From: Valencia hispanica
Lineage: Eukaryota > Chordata > Actinopteri > Cyprinodontiformes > Valenciidae
Assembly (NCBI GenBank): GCA_963556495.2
Contig: OY747717.1
Span: 2,064,001-2,128,000, forward strand
DNA length: 64,000 nucleotides
Direction of reading: 5' to 3'
Shown here: one piece after another, positions 12,855 through 24,009 of the stretch
How the letters are laid out: each line of letters begins with the position of its first letter
Numbering within the stretch: the stretch's first letter is position 1
Translations under genes and position numbers: made by a program
Notes under the pieces: generated by a model
The model's database searches: none
What the model saw: the letters and a program-made list of their open reading frames with translations, nothing else
Told to the model about the DNA's origin: nothing

Positions 12855-13530
12855 TCTGGGCTCCTTTTGCATGAATTCCTGCAGTGTAGCATGGAGGAGA
12901 CCAGCCTGTGGTTCCGCTGAGGTTCTGGAAGCCCAGGTTGCTTTGATAAGAACCTTCAGGTCATCTTCATCGTTGGTTCTGATGTCTCTCATCTTCCTCT
13001 TCACAACACTCCATAGATTCTCTATGAGGTTCTGGTTCAGGCCCGCTTGCTAGCCAATCAAGCCCAGTACCACCAGGTCATTGGACCGGCTTCTAGTACC
13101 AGTTTGGGTCGGTACCAGGTCCTGCTGGAAAATCAAATCAAAGCGGAAGGAAGCGTGACGAACTCTGAAATGTTCTGGTAGATGAAACCCAGTGGACCAG
13201 AACCAGCAGATGACATGGTGACCCAGATCATCTCTGACTATGGAAACTTCCCTCTGGACCCCCAGCGACGTGGATTCTGGTCCTCTCCCCTCCTCCTCCA
13301 GATTCTGGGACCTTGATTTACAAACTTTACTTTCATCTGAAAAGAGGACTTTGGACCACTGAGTAACAGCCTGGTTCTGGTTCTGTTCAGTCCCAGTTAA
13401 GAGGCTTGCAGCCCCTTTAACTCCAGCCTCAGTCCACTCCCTGTGCAGATTCCTGAATGGATTCTGCTCAACAATCCTCTCAAGGCTGCTGTTATTCATG
13501 GTGCTGGTGAACCTTTTTTTTCCTTCCACT
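12855..13530 (-). pseudogene. Antisense Tc1-like transposase relic
   Basis: Read on the minus strand, the frame from 13529 contains QWSKVLFSDESKV, with the first catalytic D, then FRFDLIFQQDLVPTQT with the second. Beyond the frame end at 13050 the text continues as a degraded [11 protein letters not shown] block (GPEPEPH.ESMECCEEEDERH). Several stops and substitutions show it is dead. The inverted repeats were not located. The 159-codon frame is a transposon fragment, not a host gene. Confidence 0.75.
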
Positions 13531-13813
13531 GAACTTTCTATGAGTACGCTTTAACTTTCTTTGTCGTTATTGAACTCTCTGAGACGCTAAACTTTGGGTT
13601 TCATTCTCTGTGACCCAGAATGATGAAAATTACACAAAATGAAGCTGGAAATGTTTCCCTCTATGTGTGATAGATCTATAAATGATCAGTTTTCACTTTT
13701 TGATACGAGGGACAGATAATATTTGAAGTATTTCTCAACATTTTAATTCTTTCAGCTGTACCTGCATATTCATAATCAGCAGCCTTTGCAAGGAGCTTCA
13801 GTAGATCACATCT

Positions 13814-14515
13814 AGGCAAGGCAATTTTATTTGGAAAGCAACACTTTCAACAACAAGGTAATTCAAGGTGCTTTATATGATTAAGGGGTAAAATAAAAAC
13901 AGCAATAAAGCAAGAAGCTAACACAGATGCATCAAGGTATTACAAAGCATATAATGTAAAAACAGCAGAAGCATAAACAAAACATGATAAATGAAAGCAT
14001 GACTCAAAGGCAGCTCTAAACATATTGGTTTTTAGTTGTGATTTAAAAGAACTCAGAGTTTCAGCAGCTTTGCAGTTTTCTGGAAGTTTGTTCCAGATTA
14101 GAGGAGCATAGAAACTGAAAGCTGCTTCTCCATGTTTGGTTCTGATTCTAGGGATGTTGAGTAGACTGGAATTAGAGGACCTGAGTGGTCTGGTGGGGGT
14201 CGCTATAGTAACAGTAGATCTTCAACATATTTTGGTGCTAAGCCATGTAATGATTTATAAACTAGTAAAAGTATTTAGAAGTCTATTCTCTGAGCTACAG
14301 GGAGCCAGTGTAAGGACTTTAGAACTGGGGTGATGTGCTCTACTTTCCTGGTTCTAGTGAGGAACACGAGCAGCAGCGTTCTGGATCAGCTGCAGCTGTC
14401 TGATTGACTTTTTAGGCAGACCTGTGAAGACGCTGTTGCAGTAATCAATCCGACTAAAGATAAACGCATGGATGAGTTTTTCTAGGTCCTGTTGCAACAT
14501 CAGTCCTTTAGAAGT
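13814..14515 (-). mobile_element. 3' part of an L2-like LINE, antisense
   Basis: On the minus strand a short frame reads LEKLIHAFIFSRIDYCNSVF and then GLPKKSIRQLQLIQNAAARV, the C-terminal text of L2/CR1-type LINE polymerases. It is followed by a 3' region ending in aaataaaattgccttgcc. The copy is 5'-truncated and broken. Related antisense pieces occur at 42115-42390 and 46645-46990. Confidence 0.75.
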
Positions 14516-15096
14516 CATAAATGTGAAAACTCCCCCCAGGAATACATGGATGAGCAACAAAAAAACCATCCCTGAAATATTCAGAAATGCTCTTAAAAAA
14601 ACAAAATAACAATAATAATAATGGTGTACCGCTAACAGAAAGGATTTGTCTTCAAACATGAAGTGAAGAGCAGCTCAATGTTGCAGATGAAATATGAAGA
14701 AAAGGCGAAAGAGGAGAGACGGAGGGGCGAGGCGACAGAGAGCGATGGCATCAAACTGCAGGACGCCGCGTACAAGGACACGCTGCCGGTGTGCGCGTGC
14801 GTGCATGTGTAGAGGTGGAAGTGAATACAGATTGAGCTGTCAGGAAAGTGATTTACTGACGGAGAGGGTGGGGGCGCGACTGGTGAAGGGGGAATCAATA
14901 AGAAGGAAACCATGAAGGTAAAGAGAGGAGGAGGAGGAGGATGGAAAGCAAAGTAGGGATGAAGAGTGAGGGGTGCATGTTGGGCAGGAGGAGGGGGGGG
15001 CAACCAAACCACCTGTGATTGGACGTTGAAGTGATTTATAGAGGAGCGCCTGAAGCTGCAGAGCTGCTGTTTAACATTGTTCTCCTGGGTTCTTCG

Positions 15097-16068
15097 TAGG
15101 CCTGTTCCATCTTGAATGCCTCACCATTTCGATTAAATTATAAAACGATTATTTTTGCTTCATATTTTTTCCCCATTTAGGGTTTTTTTCCCTCATACCT
15201 TCCATGGCTACTTTCTGCTCTTAAATCCATTCAGTTTCCATGAATTGATCTTAATCTCTTGTTCATGTCAAACCATAATGTCCAAAATATGTTTCATAAT
15301 CGTATCAAGGTCATTTTCAATGAAAGCTAAAGGAAATGTGTGTTGGAAATTTAAATATAATATAGAGTGATTGTATTTTGATTTCCATAAAAAAGGGAAA
15401 CTTGGTCCAATCCTTAAACACATCAATCATTTTCTGTATATTTAAAGAACACATTTAAAGTATTCCTGCTCTATGTGGTTAAAAAAATAATAATAGTAAT
15501 AATTAATCTTCTATATCAGAAAATAAACCTATAACCATAATAGCTCAACTTTTAAGTCATACAGTACAAAAATTACACAATTATTATATTCTGAGAAAAT
15601 AAGTATTTTCTATTCAAAGTAATAGAAAATAAAAATCAGGATTCTCCCAAAGACATTGAAAGTGTATTCTCCCGTCTTTGTTTTTATTCGCTGTCACTTT
15701 AATACAGAACTCTAACTCTGCAGCGTTTTCATAGTTTTTACCTCAGATTGACCAATGGGATGTTTGCCACCTGTCATACACAGAAACTAATCCACCAGCT
15801 ATGAGTACGCTGCTCTCTGCCACATATTATGGGATGGAATGAAGGACATTTCCTTCCTGTTTGAGACTTAAAGCTCCACTTGGGCTGACATCTGGTCAAC
15901 ATGAGCTGCAGCTCGGGGAGGACGCCCCGGGCAGCACCGATAAAGGTGGAACATGTTGCTGCTAACATCTCATTTAATTATGAAAAAAAATCATCGCTTT
16001 TTGAACCGCTATCGATTTAGCACGTTTCACATCGCAATTAATCGATTTATGGTGAATCGGCACACCTA
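15097..16068. mobile_element. hAT-like non-autonomous element, copy 1
   Basis: The element starts taggcctgttcc and ends ggcacaccta. It is flanked by GTTCTTCG (15089-15096) and GTTCTTCC (16069-16076), a 7/8 match for an 8-bp target duplication. Most of its left half (from aaaacgattatttttg to ttggaa) is repeated in the element at 16418-17406. No transposase is seen. Confidence 0.75.
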
Positions 16069-16259
16069 GTTCTTCCATTTTCCCATTGTTGAAACTTCTC
16101 AATTTTTCTGACCATCAAAGGCTTCACAGTAGTTTAAAGATTCAATGACTGTTAACGTGAAATACAGCAAACATGTGGAAGGAAGACTTTGACTAGGCCG
16201 CTATAGATCTGTTGAAGGCTTTAGTGTTGTAGAGCCTCCACCTCTTTGGACTGAGCAGA

Positions 16260-17570
16260 AGAGGGGGAAATTAAACCATGAAAGAAGGCAGACTGACCCC
16301 CACTATGAAACATGGTGGTGGCAGTAGTATGCTGAGTGGGAAGCCTTGAAGAAAGGGAGAATCCTGGAGAAAATCTGTGGAGGATTCACCTTCCAGCAGG
16401 ACAACCACCTTAAACATTAGGGGTTGTCATCTTGGATGCTACGATTCGATTATAAAACGATTATTTTTGTTGCATATCTTTCCCCCATTTAGTCTTTTAT
16501 GTTTTTATTCCTTCCATGGCTTCTTTCTACTTTTAAATCCATCCAGTTTTCATGAACTGAAGTATCCTAATTAATTTATATCTTGTCTTTTATTTATGGT
16601 AAACCACAAATAAAACGAACACATGTCCAAAATATGTTTCATAATCATGTCAAAGTCGTATTTTTCAATGAAAGCTGAAGGAAATGTGTGTTGGAATTAG
16701 AAGTATAATATAGGGCGACCATATTTGGACACTTGGTCCAATCCCGAAACACTTTCATCCTTTTCTGTTTACTTTAAGAAGACTTTTGGTTTTAACATAT
16801 TTAAAGTATTCCTGCTCTATTTGGTTAAAAAGAATAATAAAATAAACTTTTACAAGTCAGCCATTACAGGAATGACTTTAAAATCTCTGGAAACAACTAG
16901 AAGAAATAATCATTAATCTGCCGTAACAGTAATTGCTTAAAAAAAGCATCCAGATGAGCTTACAATTTAAATTGCTAACATTTAATCAAAAATATAATGG
17001 TTAATAAAATCTTAAAAAGGTTTTTGAACAAAGGGCTGAATTGAATTGTTTATTCAAATTAATTCATTACAGCATAAAATAACCAGGGCTGCGCTTGAAA
17101 TAAATGTTCAAACTTTTTTGATAGTTATCTATATCGATCAATATGACTATTCTCTTTATATGATGAGCTTTTTTTCTATATCCTACCTGTAGTTTGTAAA
17201 TTTCACGCTGCATGGCTGAAACACGAGCTGCAGCCACGATGTTTCCGCCGGTCCGTCCCATAAAAATGTCCAGGCGGTACGCCGGACTTATTTATTTATT
17301 TCTTTGGTCTCTTAATTTTTATGAAAAAGAATCTGTTTTGAACACTTTTAAATCGCTGTCGATTTGACACGTTTCACATCGTAATTAGAGAATCGGCTCA
17401 CCGCTACTTAACATCCAGCCAGAGATATTATGGGATGGTGTAGATCCAAGCAGATTCATGGGTTGGAGTGGCCTTGTCAAAGTCCAGACCTGAATCCAGC
17501 CGAGAATCTGTGGTGAAACCTGAAACTTGAAGCTCATCGTCATCCAATCTGAGTTTTAGCTGTAGAGGAG
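16260..17570 (+). pseudogene. Tc1-like transposase relic split by a hAT insertion
   Basis: The left part (to 16417) reads TMKHGGGSSMLSG and FTFQQDNHLKH, the region around the second catalytic D. The right part (from 17407) reads WPCQSPDLNPAENLW, with the last catalytic E region. The break between them is exactly the hAT-like copy 2 at 16418-17406. Stops are present in both parts, so the copy was already decaying. Confidence 0.8.
16418..17406. mobile_element. hAT-like non-autonomous element, copy 2, nested in a Tc1 relic
   Basis: This 989-bp segment starts taggggttgtcatc and ends ggctcaccgcta. It shares long stretches with copy 1 at 15097-16068, for example ccatttag...ccttccatggct and ttttcaatgaaagct. 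Flanks TTAAACAT and CTTAACAT look like a diverged 8-bp target duplication. Removing the segment restores the Tc1 text around it. Confidence 0.75.
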
Positions 17571-17659
17571 ATAATGTGGAAAAGCTCCATGGGTAGAAAA
17601 ACTTCTTCCTGCCACTGAAGGAATCCTAGATAAATCATTATAACTCAGAGCGCAGCACT

Positions 17660-18587
17660 ATCTTGGGTACAACTTCAAAAATGTGAGAATAACCATAACA
17701 ATTGAAGCAAAATGATGATAATCCTGTCAGTTTATTAACTGAAACATGGATCTTAGCTGAACATTTATTTAGTATAAATCCTGATTAAATACATCCAACA
17801 CAGGGAGAAGCTGCTGGTGTTCCGTCTGAGATCCCATCTTCTTCTGTGGTTTCCCCGACAGGGACGAGGACGGCGTCTCCAGGTCGCTCCTCGCCTCCTC
17901 TCAGACAGACGGCGAGCGGCGCCTCTGCCTGAACAAAATAGCTCTCTGATCCCGATGAAAGCCCTTTTAGCAGCAGCGACATCAAAGGCCCGGGGAGATG
18001 ACGGCGCTGCTGCAGCCTTCCACGGCATTAAGGAACAAAAAAAACAGAACAAAAAACAACAACATAAAAACAAAGAAAAGGCTCAGGAGGCCTGAGAGGG
18101 AGGACGAGTTCTGGTTCGGGTTTTAGGATCAATATTTGATGAAATAATTCCAGATTCTGGTCAAAGGAAACAACAGGGCTGCTGAAAACCCTGCAGAGGT
18201 TCTGCTAGTCGGAACCGGTTCAGACCGGACCGTTAAGCTCTGTCGCTTTAGAAGTCAAATAGTTTCATCTTTTTGGTTCAGTTTAGGAGGCGTCTGTCTC
18301 CGTGTTAAAGGGTCGAGAGGAAAAACTCCTACGTCACCCATAAACGGATTTAGTTTGTTGCATGGAGGAACGGTCTAGTCAAAGTATCGTTCCTTTCTCT
18401 GGTGGTTGTTTACAGACTTGGAAGGCTTGTACCACAAGGTACCAGAACCCAGAGGAAGTCTGTCTGCTGCTGGTGGGAACAGCATCGAATGTCAGCACCA
18501 GGACCGGTTCTGCTCAGGTCTTTGGGTTTATTCTATCGCTGCGCTCAAAAAAAAAAAAAAACCTGATTTCCCCTTCTCTGCCCACAG
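17660..18587. other. Intronic sequence upstream of the Ig1 exon
   Basis: Contains GC-rich text near 17820-18010 with frames open on both strands (66-102 codons) that have no recognisable domain. A read-through frame starts at 18362, and a poly-A run at 18547-18561 lies just before the acceptor pyrimidine tract. I could not recognise the dcc signal-peptide exon here. Confidence 0.4.
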
Positions 18588-18950
18588 CGTCTGACGCGCC
18601 GTCGCCGTCTTCCTCCTCCTCTTCGTCACCCAGTCCTAGCTTTGTGGACTTCACCTTCACCCTGGAGCCTCAGGACACGGTGACGGTGCGAGGCGGCATG
18701 CTGCAGCTCGACTGCCGGGCCCAAACGGACGCGGGGGCGGGGCCTCCGTCCATCTCGTGGCGTAAAGACGGAGTCCTGCTGAGCGCGGTGGTGGACGAGC
18801 GGCGGCGGCAGCTGGAGAACGGCACGCTGACGGTGCAGAACGTGGTGCACTCGCGGCACCACCGGCCGGATGAAGGAGAGTACCAGTGCCTCGCCACGCT
18901 GGACGGACTGGGGAGCATCGTCAGTCGGACAGCAAAGGTCACTGTGGCTG
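18588..18950 (+). CDS. dcc: dcc netrin receptor, exon encoding Ig domain 1
   Basis: DCC is a single-pass receptor of the axon surface that binds netrin-1 and steers growing axons. Seen: a pyrimidine-rich acceptor ending cccacag before 18588, and a donor G|gtaagc after 18950. The 363-bp exon has phase 1 at both ends. The product opens with a serine/proline-rich stretch (about residues 2-18) and then one complete Ig domain. The domain has the first cysteine in LDCRA, the core tryptophan in ISWRKDG and the second cysteine in EYQCLA. The run HSRHHRPDEG and the end SRTAKVTVA are signatures of the DCC/neogenin family, and DERRRQLENGTL matches DCC better than neogenin. NGT is an N-glycosylation sequon at a position also used in mammals. 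An open frame continues upstream to an ATG at 18362, but that is intron read-through across a poly-A run. The real start codon is in an unseen 5' exon. Confidence 0.93.
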
Positions 18951-19894
18951 GTAAGCAGCTTTTCCCTGTTTCTGTTTATCCATCTGGGTGAGAAGATGGG
19001 ACTCTGTGAACGGGGAGGTTTGCAGGTGAACTGCTAGATGCCACCAACTCGGCACGCATTCCCAGGAATGGCTCGCCACACCTTGACCCGCCCTTGGTGG
19101 TTTCTGATGAATCATTCTGCTTAGCGTCCTCCATCTGCTTCTCTGCTCATATTCATTTAACAGAACCCAAGTAACTCACCTGTAATGTAATTTACAAAGT
19201 GCACTGTGGCTTAAGATCAATACAGTTTATGGAGCACATTAATAGACAAAGAGGCGCGACGGCGGCGGCGGCTTAAGTGCATGTCAGCGTGTTAGAGAGC
19301 GGAGGAAACATCCGAAGCTGGAGCTGTGATGATGATCGGATCGAGGCCGTAGATTAAACCAAGCTGGTAGAGAATAATCCCCAAAGTTTTTACCTCTGCA
19401 GCTTCACGTGAATCGGTTCATGTCCAGCCAGGCAGGAGGAATGTTTTCCAGGAGGACACGGTGGGGTCTACGTGTCCGACAGAGCGGCTCGCGGCGGCAG
19501 ACGAGTCGGAACAAGGCGGCCAGTAATCCTGGAAAATTAAAACTCAAAGCGTTACGTTATTACAGCATGTATTTTAATATAATCTGTGATGTTCCTCTAA
19601 TCTTTAACTGTACATCCTCCTGTCTCCACTCCGAAGCTACGTGCCAAAGATAATCTCCTGGCTTTAAGAAGACTCTGACGTTCCTGGGAAAAGCAGCGGC
19701 TTTCCGATATTCTGTGTCAGGAATGCTGAGGAGGAAATAGGCTCCACTCTTCTTTCTAACATTCAGTTCCTGGAGATTAGAGGTGCCAAGCACAGCCTCT
19801 CAATCAGGTTGAGGTCTGGACTTTGACTAGGCCATTGTAGCATACTAGTTCTTTGCATCCCCTACCGGACACGCTCACACACATGCAGCTTAGG
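18951..19894. other. Start of the Ig1-Ig2 intron, with a short Tc1-like scrap
   Basis: Nothing coding was recognised. Near 19800-19850 the text caatcaggttgaggtctgg reads on the minus strand like the SQSPDLN block of a Tc1 transposase, so a small relic is likely. The same text recurs at about 39990-40020. Confidence 0.4.
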
Positions 19895-20425
19895 CACCGG
19901 TAAAATAAAAATAATGATCAATAGAAAATAATTCAATAATTGCAAAAAAAAAATACAATAATTAATTAATAAAATTGATTTTACCAAAATATTAAAAAAA
20001 ATGTTTTGTGATTAAATCAATCAATCAATAAATAAAGGTTAAAAATAAATCATGTTTAAAATATTAAATAATTTTTAGTAAATAAGAGAATTCATTAATA
20101 ATAAATGTTGTTAAAAATAAATAATTTTAAATAAATAAAAAAATGTTACAATAAATAAATGATTTTTAAAATAACTAAGTAATGGTTAATACATTTCATA
20201 ATTTAAAAATCATTGTTAATAAATAAAAAATTAAAATGATTAAATTATTGTTCATAAATGAAGAATTGTTCAAAATAAATACAAAATTGATCAAATAAAC
20301 AAATCAATGGATGAAATAAATAATTAGTAAAATAAATTGATAAAATAACTTAAATAAAATAATTAACAATAATTGAAAAGAAAAGAAATAAAAATATAAA
20401 TAAATAAAAAGTAGGATAAGGTGTC
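19895..20425. repeat. AT-rich low-complexity tract (AAT/AAAT words)
   Basis: About 0.5 kb of irregular aataaataat and aaataaataa words with no sustained frame. It resembles the tract at 39390-39900 in composition. In both cases a Tc1-like SPDLN scrap lies next to it. Confidence 0.75.
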
Positions 20426-21297
20426 AAAGAGGACCTTGGGGTTCTCCAGATTAATTGATTCTGGAGGAAATACAGATGTGGTAATAACCAAGAACAACCT
20501 CCTTCATCTCCACACCTGATGGGAACAATGTGGATGTTGTTTTCCTTTTTCGTTAAACAAAGATGAAGCAAAAAAGGTAATTAATATTAATTAATCTATT
20601 AATTATTTAATAGAAACGTTATTTGGATAAAACAAATTATTGATAAGGTTTTCCGTTTGGGTTTGCATGTTCTTTTTGCAGGAAATATTGGGCTTTGGTA
20701 TGTTTTATCCTTTCTTCATGTGAAAGAAAGTAGTTTTGTCATTGCATCACTCTATTTTTGTAAAATCATACATAACTACTACAACTATTAGGAATGAGGT
20801 AGGGATAAATAATTATACAGTTCTGCCTACTAATGTACAAACATATTATAATGGAAATGTGAAAAGTATAATAATTTGAGTATGTCCACATTGTGAACAA
20901 GTGTGAAATAAATGAAATAATCACACATGTTATGTTTTGTAGGTGCAGCGTGTTCTTTGTAACCAGCAACTGGTTTACAATAACAATATGCCATCGATGA
21001 TGAGGCATTCCTTTATTCTTTATCTCCATGATTAATGAACTCAAGTATTCACACCAAGAATATTGATTTTATTGTATTTAATTTCATTTGGAAAATGCAG
21101 TACACTTTTATCACATGGTCCCAGGGAGGCTTTTTGAATGCTCTATAAAGTTATAAATAATCATGTACGTTTACGTGCATCTAAATCAAATTTTGGCAAA
21201 AATGGGACTAATAGCTTAGCCAGGATTTGAGCCTTTATCCCAGTTTACATTTCTCTCAGAAAATTGAATTCCTGAATGAAGCACATTTGCCACCCCT

Positions 21298-21311
21298 ACA
21301 CTAGGTGGCGG
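21298..21311 (+). promoter_or_regulatory. CTCF-like core motif
   Basis: ACACTAGGTGGCGG matches 13 of 14 positions of the vertebrate CTCF core CCASYAGRKGGCRS. Binding is inferred from the motif only. A better match lies 500 bp downstream on the same strand. Confidence 0.3.
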
Positions 21312-21679
21312 CATTGCACCCTTTCACGTTGGATTGTAAACAGATGCTGGCGGCAGTGAAGCAGACGGAGTAAAAGCAGGATGTGAACAATGAGCGAAGA
21401 AATGGACGAGAACAACGCTGCAGCACAGAACATTTAGTAACAACTGTACTGTCTGACTGTGATACACTCGTTGTTGTGTAGCGATGTTGCTATTCCCGCT
21501 TCCCGTGAAAAGCTCGGCTGAGGACTTCAATAAGGCAACGATTCGACTTTCTCTTTTTGCATGTAAAGCCACAGTGTGAAAACATTAGCAATGCATTGCC
21601 TTCACCAGCAGATGTCCCCATAGAGTTATGAAGCTTTGAGCAATGAACCTTTTTTCAATACAATTGGATTTAAAGCTTC

Positions 21680-22712
21680 TAGTGCTTTTTCGAGTAGTCG
21701 ACCTAACCGATGAGGTGGGATATGAAATATTGTCGACGTCAGCTTTTGCCGTCGAGCATAAAGTTTCAAAGGACCAAAACAACATATTTCTCCCAAACCA
21801 CTAGATGGCGCTGCACGCTTTAGTTGGAGACTTCCACTCAACTCAGATGACGGCCTTCCCAGTGCCGCTGACGGCTGAGCCTTCCTCCCCGACCACAATA
21901 AACAAATAAACAATCATGGCGGAAATAGAAGAAAGTGCGGAGGCGGTCGGTAAACGTTTTAGACCAAAACTATGGAAAGTGTGGATATTTTTTAGGCAAA
22001 CCGAAAATAAACGAATAGTTTGTACCCTCTGCAAGGCGATCTATTGAGCTGAAAGTCATTGGAGGTCGTTTGCTCAGCAGACGGCTCGCTGTGTGGCCTC
22101 ATTTCTGGTAAGTTTTCTGCCTCATACCGGTTGAAATCACTGTATCAGCTCTACATTATGTGTGCTGATGGCAAATATTCCAGTGACCAATCAAAATGCG
22201 TTCTCCGCTCACATGATTCAAAGATGGCAGCCCCCTGTCGTCACGTCAGAAAATGAATGAAACGGAGAAAAAGATGGATATGGAGGAAATGCTGCTACTT
22301 TTTTTCTCCAAATCTTTATTGAAGGATTTAACAGCAACACAGAGAAATTGCATAGAACAAAAACATTTTAAATGTCTTTATTTTTTTTATTTTTTTTATT
22401 GTCTTTATTTTTAAAGAAATTTATTTAGGGAATTTATTTAGTGAATTAGGAATTTTATAAATGATTAATTAATTAATACTATTTAATTACATTATTAATT
22501 AGTGAATTAAGAATTTAATAAATAAAATAAGATTTTTATTCAATTTAAATACTTTCAGTTTTGTAAATTGAATGATAATGTTTACTGAAAATAAAATGAC
22601 GTGGAAATAGTTTTTTTCTTCTTAAACAAAATAATCGTTTAGACTAATCGATTAGTCGATAAATCAGTCTGTAGATTAATCGAAATGAAATTAGTCGTTT
22701 GTGGCAGCCCTA
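21680..22712 (+). mobile_element. hAT element with 8-bp target duplication and a BED-finger-like start
   Basis: The element begins TAGTGCTTTTTCGAG and ends GTTTGTGGCAGCCCTA. It is flanked on both sides by AAAGCTTC (21672-21679 and 22713-22720). From the ATG at 21916 it encodes MAEIEESAEAV, then LWKVWIFFRQTEN and RIVCTLCKAIY before a stop. That resembles the N-terminus of hAT transposases (BED zinc finger, first CxxC). The rest of the transposase is missing, so the copy is internally deleted at 1033 bp. Its ends carry the cgattaatc/gattagtc words usual in this group. Confidence 0.85.
21798..21811 (+). promoter_or_regulatory. CTCF-like core motif inside the hAT element
   Basis: CCACTAGATGGCGC fits every position of the CTCF core CCASYAGRKGGCRS. 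It lies within the transposon at 21680-22712, upstream of its remnant reading frame. Occupancy is not shown by sequence. Confidence 0.4.
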
Positions 22713-22984
22713 AAAGCTTCATTTGTTAAGAAGGCTTCACATCACCATCACCACTAACAGTCATGTTTTTGATTGTGGGAGAAAGCGGGAGTACCCAGAG
22801 AAAACCCATGCATGCACAGGGAGAACAATTAAATAGTTTTAGATTTGGCTTCTTCTCAGCATGGTGGTTAAATTACAGGCAGGACCAAACGACTCCATGT
22901 CTGGATGTCTGATTCATCAGCTGCTTGTCCAACTATGTTTTCCAGTGAGTGTTTGGAGCGACTCATCAGTCGTAGCAATTACAT

Positions 22985-23345
22985 TAGAATAGAATAAAAA
23001 AGAATAATCCTTTATCGTCCCACAAGGGGGAATTCAGCTGTAACAGCAGCAAAGTGACAGGTAATAGAAGCATTTAGAGTCGCACAAGAAACGTATAAAA
23101 AACAGAATTAAGAATAATATACCTACATTAAGGACAAAATTACAAAACCAAAGTACCGTGCAGGTATTAAAAATAAAGCGGCATACTCAGATTGAAATAT
23201 GCAACTGAGTAGGATCATAAAAAAAAAAAGAGATTTACAGAATGTGCATTAAAAAGTAAACGTATTATTAGCAAGAAGTTAAAAAAATAAAATAAACAGA
23301 TGTGCAAATAACAGCGGCAGAAACTAAAGCTCCAGGACATCGGAG
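22985..23345 (-). mobile_element. LINE 3' fragment, antisense
   Basis: The left edge (agaataatcctttatcgtcccacaag) is the reverse complement of the terminal text found at many fish LINE 3' ends. The rest is A-rich, with no intact frame. The family was not assigned. Confidence 0.45.
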
Positions 23346-24009
23346 GCTATTGGTTGTAAGCAGAACAGAGCAGAAGCATTTCATGGCCTCCGCTCCAACT
23401 CAGGTGAAGCTCTCATTTCATAGCTAAACTTTAAAGGCTTCAGAAGATATTATATGACTTTTAAAAATAATAACTGTTGTTGTGAAGTAAAAGCATATTT
23501 ATGTGACTGGCGGTCTCATTAAAAACTCTTTAAAACACATCACAGCATCGTAATGTAGCACAGCGAGGCTGCAGATTGTCTAAATGAGCCTCTGTTTACA
23601 TGTTCAGACCTGAGCTGATGTATTAAACACACACACACACACAGTCATGCTTAAACACAAATTAGTTGTTCCTAAATGGCATTCACGTCACACACATTAC
23701 AAGGCAAAATGCAAATTAACAAAAGAGGTTTAAAAATTCAATTAGGAGTCTGCTGCTGTGCCCAGAACTGAGCGTAAACTGTGAATTAATTAGAATATCT
23801 GAAGGCAGAGAGAAACTCAGGCTGGAGACGAGTTAGCAGAACCAGAACCAGAACCGAGGAATGAAAGCTTCTTCACTTAAAGGACAAAACGGGCCTAGAA
23901 AACAGGATTACCCAGGATGAGATGCTACTGTTACTGAACAATATGAGTCACCCACAAAGTATTTCTGTTTACGAGGTAAATCTCAAAAGTGTGGCATAAA
24001 TTTGTTTTC

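Noticed and set aside
13050..13529. 159-codon minus-strand host gene
   Set aside because: The SDESK and FQQD blocks show it is a decayed Tc1 transposase.
18362..18587. Start codon and first 75 codons of a putative protein joined to Ig1
   Set aside because: The text crosses a poly-A run and a strong acceptor (tctgcccacag) at 18587, has no signal-peptide character, and the splice phase matches a missing upstream exon.
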